From assembly GCA_036250195.1 (NCBI GenBank), contig JAVHZZ010000001.1, forward strand, positions 375,454,707 through 375,518,706: a stretch of DNA of 64,000 bases. The letters run 5' to 3'. The translations under genes and the position numbers were made by a program. The notes below the pieces were generated by a model that was not told where the DNA came from, did no database searches, and was given only the letters and a program-made list of their open reading frames with translations. Shown here in pieces: positions 57,164 through 64,000 of this stretch. The number at the start of each line of letters is the position of its first letter. Positions within the stretch are counted from its first letter, which is position 1. The DNA is from Mixophyes australis. Taxonomy: Eukaryota > Chordata > Amphibia > Anura > Limnodynastidae.

Positions 57164-57519
57164 TAAATCCCGACTGTGGTGCTGGAAGTAAGTAGGTTAA
57201 TGCGGATGAAGATGTTTGTGTGTTGTACTAATACAAGGGTCCTGATTTTAATCCCCGCTGTGATGCTGGGAGTAACTGGTTGGACCCGAGGGTTAATGTG
57301 GGTGAAGATGATTTATGTGGTTTGCTTATTTTTGTTCTGATAGCATACCCGCTGTGGTGCCAGAAGTAAGTGGTTTGGCCAGTGCGTTCATGCAGGTAAA
57401 GAAGTTTGTGTAGTGTGCTGTAATAAAATGGGGGGGGGGGGGGGCGCTGGGTAAGGTGGGAGGGAATGTAATGTGTAGTACTATTACAGCAGTCCTTAGG
57501 GATATCAGAAGTAAAATGC

Positions 57520-57900
57520 GTGATGGAATCTGCGCTGGCCACTTCGTGGACATGTTTTGCCATTCCTAGTAAAGCTAAAGCTGCTAGTGCACACTCAGGC
57601 ATTGGCGAGGATGCATATCGGAGTTTTGCTAATTGGTTGGAAGACATGTTGGTGTTTGCTGCCTGCTATTTGGAGACGAGGCTTGTGGAGATTTTGAATG
57701 TGGTGAAGTACATATATTTAATACATGTAATGTACTTCTGCTCTAAAGGTGTTATGTGGAGGCGCTACAATGAAGTCTTATAAAAGAAAAACAAGATGGA
57801 CTTGAGCTGCAAGGATGTTGAAGTGTGTTTGGAAGTGATGCAGCCTCAGACTGGTACCCTTGATGGATGTGCTGTGAGGCAGCGACAAATTTCTGGTTAG
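57520..57900 (+). pseudogene. Gag-like domain remnant of the Ngaro-like element
   Basis: Reads ANWLEDMLVFAACYLETRLV, EILNVVKYIYLI and later GVMWRRYNEVL. This resembles the conserved W...F..YA....P......L..Y...I and aWl.YD..FR pattern of Gag-like proteins in DIRS/Ngaro elements. The frame is open for 87 codons from 57520 and ends at a stop. Identification is by pattern, so moderate. Confidence 0.5.
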
Positions 57901-58249
57901 TCTTAAGCTGCCTGTTAGTGAGAATGTTCAGGTTGGTTCTCCTAAAAACTTAAAATTGGCATGGTAAATGCCACTGATAGCTCAGGAGAAAGATTTGTAA
58001 GTAAGTAAGTAAGTTTTGGGTAGGATGTGTGAGGATGTGTGGCCCTTGTACTTTAACTCCTTTACAAGTTTTTGGCCTTATCAACTGTGGGAGTAGTACC
58101 CAAAAAAGGAGACGGGAAAGTTTGGACTTATACAACATTTTGTCCCATCCTTCTGGTATGTCTGTGAATGTGTCGCAAATCGTGATCTCAGCCGCACTTA
58201 CCACATCCGCCATGTCATATCATGGCTACAGCATTCGTGTCCATCACAT

Positions 58250-59110
58250 CTTCCTTTGTAAAGCACATACTGTTTGTTCTGCTGCATGGGTGTGGCCATT
58301 TTGAATGCAGTCAGGTGATCATTCCAGACCAACCAGATTAAGCAGCTATGATCACATGAACTGTGCAGCTAATAGTTGTTTGGAACATCCCATTTTAAAC
58401 TTGCTGTTGAGATCTGTTCATTGCCAAAAACAACACATTTCTCTCCTGAGGATAGTTCTTTGCTCCAGTTTCCAGTTGTTTCTGCACTGTTACTGATTAC
58501 TCTGTATTTACAAAGTGATCAACTTTCTGTGTACATCCTGCATTACCCAGAGTTCATCATTCTGCTAGTACTCTACATTTACATGGTGCTCATCTTCCTG
58601 CAATATTCTACATTTATCTTGAGTGCTTACCTCTGTAAGAATTTGCACTATCCAGTGTTTATTCTGCAATACCAGTGGCTTTCCCAGTATCACCAGTTCT
58701 GTTGTTGCGACTCTAGGGCTTATTTCCAGTTCTGTGCATCTTTGTGTGTGTTCCAGATCTGTGGCTGTCGCGCAGTCCTGAGTTCGCCATTCCGTGTCAT
58801 GTTTCTGAGTTCCTGTCTCCAATTCCAGTTCGTTCTGTTTCCGCGTGTTTACTTTCTGAGTTCTTATTAGTGGGTTCTAGTCCCGTGTGCCTGGTTACAG
58901 GTGCCAGGACTTAGTTCCCATGAACATTTCCAGAGTGTTATTACTTCGAATTCCACTTCCGTACTCGGGCACAGACTCCGGTCCTAGACTCCTATACTGC
59001 TTGTGCTACTCAGAGTACTCTAGATGAGCAAAGAGATCATCAAAGCCTCCAGGTTCCATTTCAGTCCTGCTTCAGCCAAACCCAAGGCTCCCGAATCGGA
59101 TCAAGAAATA
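58250..59110. other. Insertion of unknown type between Gag-like and RT remnants
   Basis: C/T-rich sequence with a loose ~50-bp periodicity of tctgcattacccagt-type motifs and cagttctg repeats. It may be an LTR. No matching ends or duplication found. Confidence 0.3.
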
Positions 59111-59279
59111 CAGATGGGCGTGACAGAATTATGCAATTGCGAATGGTGAGGTCGCAGTGGTGAATTAGTCCTTTGAGGAAGCCTTGATGCTTGTACAGCA
59201 GTGTGCTCTGGTGCATTGCTGGCGACACTTCATATTGAATATTCCTTTTGACTTCTTCCATTGCACCCTTTGTTTAAAT

Positions 59280-59640
59280 ATTTGTTGCAGGAACAGGGCA
59301 TGAATGTGTGGCCCATTATTTAGATCATTTTTTTGGGTTATTCTTCCATGTGGATCTAAGGTGTGCAAGGATGTATTGTTGTCCACTCTGTCTCTATTTA
59401 CTGTTATGGGAGTGCCAGTTTCATCGGGTAAGTCATAGGGACCGTCGGTTGAACTATCGTATTTAGGAACTGAAATTAATACTCAAGATGGTTGTTGCTA
59501 GTTGCCTGAGGCCAAAATAGCTAAGTTATGGGGTAGGTTAGATTTGTTTCTTGGGTTTCATACTGTTAAGTTGAAACAGGTTCAGTACCTTCTTGACCTT
59601 TTGAACTTTCAGGTTATCCCTCTGGGTAGGGTTTTTTTTT
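59280..59640 (+). pseudogene. Reverse transcriptase remnant (DIRS/Ngaro type)
   Basis: At 59308 it reads VAHYLDHFFG, where the family has HYLDDF: the second catalytic Asp has become His. Then ELSYLGTEINTQ at about 59450 (family: L.FLGIEIDT), LPEAKIAKLW, and LKQVQYLLDLLNFQVIPLGR (family: L..LLG.LNF....I..GR.F). Frameshifts are needed between blocks. Non-functional. Confidence 0.85.
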
Positions 59641-59779
59641 TTTTTACCATAAACTGGAGAAGACTCCTGCGGGTGTGCATCATTTTGTTAGATTTTCCAG
59701 TGAAATTAGGGAGGTTTTAAATATGGGGTAACTTTTCTTGCAGCACTTATATGGGGTTAGCATGTGTACACCTCCTCCT

Positions 59780-60090
59780 GTCACTAATGGGGGCGTTTAA
59801 GTTGTTTAAAGATGCAGCGGGGTCCGCTGGCTTCAGAGCTTATCTGGGTGATGAGTGTTGTGCCTCTCCTTGCCCCATTTCGTGGCATCAGGAGGTGCTC
59901 TCAAAGAATCTTTTGCTTTTGAAATTGTTTACATTTATTGTTACAGTAGAATTGCGATGTGATCGTTTGCAGGACAAGAGTATTAATTTTTGGTGCGATA
60001 ATTTAGGGGTGGTCCGAGCCATAAATAATCGAAGGGCCACTTCTCCTTCTGCTTTAAGACTGATTAGGCAGAAAAAGATCTATCGTTAGG
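59780..60090 (+). pseudogene. RNase H remnant of the Ngaro-like element
   Basis: One open frame has LFKDAAGSAGFRAYLGDECC, LLLLKLFTFIVTVELRCDRL and FWCDNLGVVRAINNRRATSP. The family pattern is LFTDAAG..GFGAYL..., N..LLELFPI..A...W...L, F.CDN.AVV..IN. The first Asp, the Glu-equivalent position (here Lys in LLKLF) and the CDN Asp can be located. The Glu-to-Lys change would inactivate it. Confidence 0.87.
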
Positions 60091-60149
60091 ATATTTTTGG
60101 TTAGATTGTTGGTGTTGTTTCTGAAATAGCTGTTCATACGATTGTAGCT

Positions 60150-60580
60150 TCTTTGTTTCACTTGTTTTTTGCAGTCGTTTTCTTTGGTGCCGTTAAAATC
60201 AGGGAATTGGTTGCATATTTAAAGTTGGCAGCTGGTTCCGATTTGCTTCATATAAATGTGTTCTTCAGGGGTGATTATATAGTGCTTAAGATCCACAGGT
60301 TTAAAAAACGGACCCGCTCGGTAAAGGCGTTGGATCACTTTGCTACGAAGGGAGGATGCCAGGTACAGTTAACATTATTTTCTCTGGATATGGAGTCAGA
60401 TCCTGGTGGTAATTGGCTTAGATATTGTGATGCGTATCCTTTAACAAAAATTTTCAAGTTAAAACGGTTTTACAAAAATGTGTAAGTAAAATTGTTCTGA
60501 ACATTGCAGATTACTGTAGTCTTTTAGGATTGATGCCGCTTCTGCAACAGCTTTAGAAGGTCGTTCAGAACTTTATAGCT
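60150..60580 (+). pseudogene. Tyrosine recombinase remnant of the Ngaro-like element
   Basis: Reads FFGAVKIRELVAYLKLAAGS, the region of the first catalytic Arg (family: F.GA.RIGEL), then LKIHRFKKRTRS (family: l...rSKTDQ.g). After a stop at 60483, SFRIDAASATA at 60519 matches the HSFRIGAAT motif with the second Arg. The catalytic Tyr is not clear. Decayed. Confidence 0.82.
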
Positions 60581-60894
60581 TTGGGTTAATTGAAATCAGG
60601 TTGTTTTGAATAATATATTATGCCATCAGCTGCGCCTTAAGGCTAGTTTATGCTCCCAGCTAGGCTGACCCATGACTCGCATCGCTCGTCTTGTTCAAAG
60701 GAGGCATGGAGGAATTTGCCTTATTTTTCCTCTAATAGGAGGCATGATTGACTTGTGGCTCTCTGAGGTTTTACAGTTTTACCTGCATATGGGTCAGCCA
60801 GGGCATGCGAGTCACTGGCTAATTTAGCTGTGTTTCTTTATTTGTTTCATGTGTGGCCTTAGCTTTCGACTCGTGCCTTATTTGCTTTCATGTT

Positions 60895-61090
60895 TTCACG
60901 TTCATGGAGGGACATCGGGACGGTGTGGCTAGAGGGCCATTCATTTATCTTTTAGGCCAGTAAGAATGGTCCCAATCTTTGCATGAGCTTTATTTGGGGG
61001 GATAATGATCTGGGTAAGTTGAAGCAGACATTATTCCAAGTGTACAATAGAGAGGTGTTGATTACCTGGCCCATCTCAACAAGGCTCATT
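60895..61090 (+). pseudogene. Probable SGNH-hydrolase remnant
   Basis: VWLEGHSFIF followed by a stop, then a glycine/tryptophan-rich decayed stretch. The family start is (V/I)W..GHS.(V/I)..A, with GHS the catalytic serine block. Position after the recombinase fits Ngaro elements that carry this extra protein. Supported mainly by one motif and its position. Confidence 0.5.
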
Positions 61091-61390
61091 CTAAAGTTAC
61101 TAGAGCAGTGAGGAGGTGGTGTTTAGGTTAAGGGGAGAAGTGGTTAGTTACCTGGCCAGTAAAGTCCAGTTTACACAAATTTATTGGACAAATGGAGTGC
61201 ATTTGTCTGAAGTTGTTGTGAGCAAATTGTCCGTTCTCTTGTTCGGCTTTGAGAGGTCAGCTTAGGTTAATAGGGTGGGGGAACATAGCTGTGGAGGAAA
61301 GCAGTTCAATCTGAAATGTTCATTACGTTGCTTATCAATAACTATTGTCCAATGAGATTGTTGTGGTTCCTACGCACAAAGATTTTAGTA

Positions 61391-61740
61391 GGGCAGCACG
61401 GTGGCTAAGTGGTTAGAACTTCTGCCTCACAGCACTGGGGTCATGAGTTCAATTCCCAACCATGGCCTTATCTGTGTGGAGTTTGTATGTTCTCCTCGTG
61501 TTTGCGTGGGTTTCCTCCGGGTGCTCCGGTTTCCTCCCACACTCCAAAAAACATACTGGTAGGTTAATTGGTTGCTAACAAAATTGACCCTAGTCTGTCT
61601 GTCTCTGTGTCTATGTGTGTGTGTGTTGTGGAATTTAGACTGTAATCTCCAATAGGGCAGGGACTGATGTAAATGAGTTCTCTGAACAGCGCTGGGGAAT
61701 CAGTGGCGCTGTAAAAATAAATGGTGGTGATGATGATGAA
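61391..61740 (+). mobile_element. Full-length tRNA-derived SINE
   Basis: Head gggcagcacggtggctaagt with the A box at 61402-61412; B box gagttcaattccc at about 61446; core gcgtgggtttcctccgggtg; then a (GT)n/(CT)n part; then ttagactgtaatctccaata, cagcgctggggaatcagtgg and the (ATG)n-like tail. It is the best reference copy in the window. Pol III-transcribed when active, and mobilised by a LINE with the same tail. Confidence 0.95.
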
Positions 61741-62932
61741 GGTACAACTGATACAATACATACGCAGCCCACTGGATCCAGCTAACAGTCATTCAGTCTG
61801 AATTCAGTCCTGTGGTCAAAGTAGAATGAATGTTGGTCTCTGTGCCTGGTTTATATACAATTTGTGTTACATAAAAAATGGTGATGATGTCATAAAGTAA
61901 ACAAGATAATTGTAAAAGTATTCTCCATTGGTTCAGAATTTAGGACAGTCCAGTACAATGCAGGTCATAGGTCAGTTCAAACGATGCTGCCTGAGGGTGA
62001 GGGCAACTCACTCCAACTGTTAATCGATACACTAGTAGATAAACTGACAAGCGCCAATCAATATGGGAGAAAAAGCGAACAATCTTCAAGACATATATTA
62101 GTCAATTATCAGGTTTGATAGTCTCAGTGTAATACACTTATTGGAGGGAAATAAGTCTTTTAAGAAGAAACTCCTCCTAAAAATAGCACCGCCGTGTAAA
62201 TCAGCGGTATAACTTTACCAATAAAGATCTCCTTTCATAGTTCCCATTAATCGGTACCTCCGTTAGTGAGATGAAGGTGAGCTAAGAGCCTCTCCATGAA
62301 GACATCTGTTATCACATCTAAACATACTCGCTAATCTGTAATTCCGTCTCGCGAATCTGTAGCTCCGTCCTCAGATGGTAACAGGTCACACCGGAAACAA
62401 TCAACACGGATATCCAGAGGTCATGTGAAATAGAATAAAAAATATCCACAATTCAGTTAGACACTGTCAAACAATCCTTTATTGTTGCACTTACAATAGT
62501 AAAAATGAAAATACATAGACTAACACCATCTACTGTGCATTAAATTGCTCATACCAGATGTCAGACAAAATCAAGCCTTCTTAGATCAATCACTGCTCAT
62601 GCCCAGGATAAAGCAGAGAGAGAAATACGGGCTCAAATGTGCAGGTCACAAATCACAGGTGTAGTCAAATCTCCACTCTCCACACCAACGCGTTTCAGCT
62701 CGCCTGGAGCCTTTCTCAAGGTGAATGAATGGAGTGTGGCGAATCCTCAATCTTAAATACTCTAACAAATGGGCTTAATTAATCCACATTAGTAAATATG
62801 CAATTCACAATTAAAGACATAATCAATGCATCTTGAAATATACAATGTATCTAAACATATATAAAATTACAAGAAAAAAATTCAAATAGAACAAATAGTT
62901 TTTCCTTCAAAAATACATATATACAATTATAA

Positions 62933-63008
62933 CAACTGGTGATCCCAGTTGGTCTCCCATCCACACACTGACCAAGCCTGTCACTGCTTACCTTCCAAGA
63001 TCAGACAC
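62933..63008 (-). ncRNA. 5S rRNA-like fragment (3' two-thirds)
   Basis: Minus strand, 63008 to 62933: TCTGATCTTGGAAGGTAAGC, then GGATGGGAGACC and TGGGATCACCAG. These match vertebrate 5S rRNA from about nt 40 to 110, covering much of the internal control region (IE and C box), with about a dozen mismatches. The 5' part (A box) and the extreme 3' end are missing, so it is not a functional 5S gene. Confidence 0.85.
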
Positions 63009-63077
63009 AATTATACTACTAAACGATAGTGTAGCAATATAGTAAAATTAAATAATTTATTATATAAAAGGGAATAG

Positions 63078-63540
63078 CTAATCTTCTGTTAGAAACCACT
63101 TCAGCTCAAAATCCTGATTAAATCCTTCTGGGGATAATGTACCTAAACTATAAATCCATTTCATTTCACATTTAGCAAGGGATATCATAGAATTTCTTCC
63201 TCTCCAGTTATTCTCCACTTTATCAATAGCTAAGAAATTCTTTAAACCACTCCCAGCACAATTATGATGGTGTTTAAAATGGGCAGATACTGAATGATTT
63301 TCGAACCCCTTTTTACTATTATGCAAGTGTTCAGATAATTTAGTTTTCAATGGACAGGATGTACGTCCTACATAAAAAAGTCCACATTTGCACTCCAGAA
63401 GATAGACTACATTGGAGGTATTACAACTTAAAAAAGTTTTAATAGGATATATTTGGCCTTTGACTTCAAAGCTAGAGATCTTATCCTTTTGATTTGAAAA
63501 GGTCATTTTACATACTGCACACGTGCCACACCTAAAAAAA
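63078..63540 (-). pseudogene. GIY-YIG endonuclease domain of the Penelope-like element
   Basis: A frame open from about 63540 to 63078. It starts with a Cys cluster RCGTCAVCK, then TSNVVYLLECKCGLFYVGRT (YLL...YVG as the GIY-YIG pair, with Arg following) and LKTKLSEHLHN. It ends MKWIYSLGTLSPEGFNQDFE, a typical C terminus (family: W...L....P.GLN...). The domain itself has no stop, but the upstream coding is broken. It would nick target DNA for RT priming. Confidence 0.88.
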
Positions 63541-63544
63541 ACCT

Positions 63545-64000
63545 TTCGAGGTAACCCCTAATCTCTTTACTCCCGTGAGAGCACTTCTCACCAGATTGTC
63601 TCTTAGATTTGGGGCCCGTCTATAAACAAACTTTGGTTTTTCGGAGATGCCAGAAAGAGAAGGATCTTTCTTCAATATGTTCCAATGTTTAGAGACAGCA
63701 GCCTTCTATATTGGGAATTGAACTGGGTAATAAAAGCTGTTTTTTCTCCTCTGATTTCTTATTAGGACAAAAATCAAGAATTTGATCTCTTTCTTTACTG
63801 TTCACTTGTTCAATAGCTATGTCTAGCAACTTTTCTTTGTATCCCTTACTCCGAAATTGATTTTTCATTACGCTCATTTGTTCATTCAGCACATGAGGGT
63901 CAGAACAGTTCCTTTTTAAACGTAGGAACTGTCCCTTCGGGACATTTTCCGACCACTTATTATGATGTCCACTTGTGGCAAGGATGTATGCATTAGAATC
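63545..64000 (-). pseudogene. Penelope-like RT thumb and linker, frameshifted
   Basis: MKNQFRSKGYKEKLLDIAIE and QVNSKERDQILDF near 63870-63770 match the Penelope RT thumb (family: ....F..RGYP..L......). A frameshift near 63690 moves the reading to KHWNILKKDPSLSG and KPKFVYRRAPNLRDNLVRSA, the post-thumb motif (family: P...FKRA.NL.D.L). A further stop lies before the Cys cluster. It is non-functional unless the assembly is in error. Confidence 0.85.

Larger units (their letters stand above)
55650..61380 (+). mobile_element. Decayed Ngaro-like tyrosine-recombinase retroelement
   Basis: Ordered remnants on the plus strand: a leader (55.65-56.15 kb), a possible 5' ORF, a Gag-like domain, RT, RNase H, tyrosine recombinase and a probable SGNH hydrolase. 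This order and the recombinase in place of an integrase define the DIRS order; the extra hydrolase points to Ngaro. The part between 58.25 and 59.1 kb looks like a later insertion. The boundaries are estimates because I could not pair the terminal repeats. Confidence 0.8.
62030..64000 (-). mobile_element. Penelope-like element, 3' part (continues beyond window)
   Basis: Minus strand: the C-terminal thumb part of RT, a Cys-rich linker, a GIY-YIG endonuclease, then a long non-coding region with a 5S-like stretch. This order (RT then GIY-YIG) defines endonuclease-positive Penelope-like elements. The RT core lies to the right of the window. The 3' boundary near 62.0-62.4 kb is an estimate. Confidence 0.88.

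Noticed and set aside
58376..58870. A 164-codon plus-strand frame rich in Leu/Phe/Cys.
   Set aside because: Falls in a C/T-rich, loosely repetitive insertion; hydrophobicity is compositional and no homology is recognisable.

Overview
This 64-kb window looks like vertebrate nuclear DNA, most likely from an amphibian (a frog). That inference rests on the mix of transposons: hAT, Tc1/mariner, Harbinger-like and Helitron-like DNA elements, L2-like and L1/Tx1-like LINEs, tRNA-derived SINEs, a Ngaro-type tyrosine-recombinase retroelement and a Penelope-like element. I see no host protein-coding exon I can defend. The only long intact reading frame encodes a transposase. Everything else recognisable is a transposon, a fossil of one, or a simple repeat, separated by AT-rich unique-looking DNA.

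Layout. 0-14 kb: the end of a hAT element, a U2-snRNA-like fragment, a truncated SINE, several small DNA transposons with intact target-site duplications (TSDs), and a deleted Tc1 element. 14-20 kb: a short Helitron-like copy beside a Tc1 fossil, CT-rich minisatellites, a TA-flanked mariner-type MITE and two Harbinger-like MITEs. 20.7-31.7 kb: an antisense L2-like LINE split by an 8.0-kb hAT transposon (22893-30889) that has a perfect 8-bp TSD and a 1007-codon transposase gene on the minus strand. That transposon also carries four tandem-array systems and a decayed second piece of transposase sequence. 32-44 kb: small MITEs, a TA-flanked palindrome with telomere-like repeats, a Tc1 fossil, a second Helitron-like copy, an L1-like reverse transcriptase (RT) fossil, and a quiet AT-rich stretch that may hold regulatory DNA. 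44-55 kb: a possible solo LTR, nested SINE/hAT insertions, and three hAT-type non-autonomous elements that share an architecture of minisatellite plus palindrome. 55.6-61.4 kb: a decayed Ngaro-like retroelement with Gag-like, RT, RNase H, tyrosine-recombinase and probable SGNH-hydrolase remnants. 61.4-64 kb: a full-length SINE and the 3' part of an antisense Penelope-like element with a GIY-YIG domain and a 5S-rRNA-like stretch.

How parts relate. The SINEs and the L2-like LINE share a 3' tail (gcgctatataaataaatg followed by ATG-type repeats), as expected if the LINE machinery moves the SINE. Short hAT elements throughout end in TIRs with 8-bp duplications and depend on transposase supplied in trans; the 8-kb element is the only plausible autonomous hAT source here, but its ends (tagggatg...) match only some of them. 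Insertion order can be read from nesting: hAT into LINE, hAT into SINE, and Helitron-like next to Tc1.
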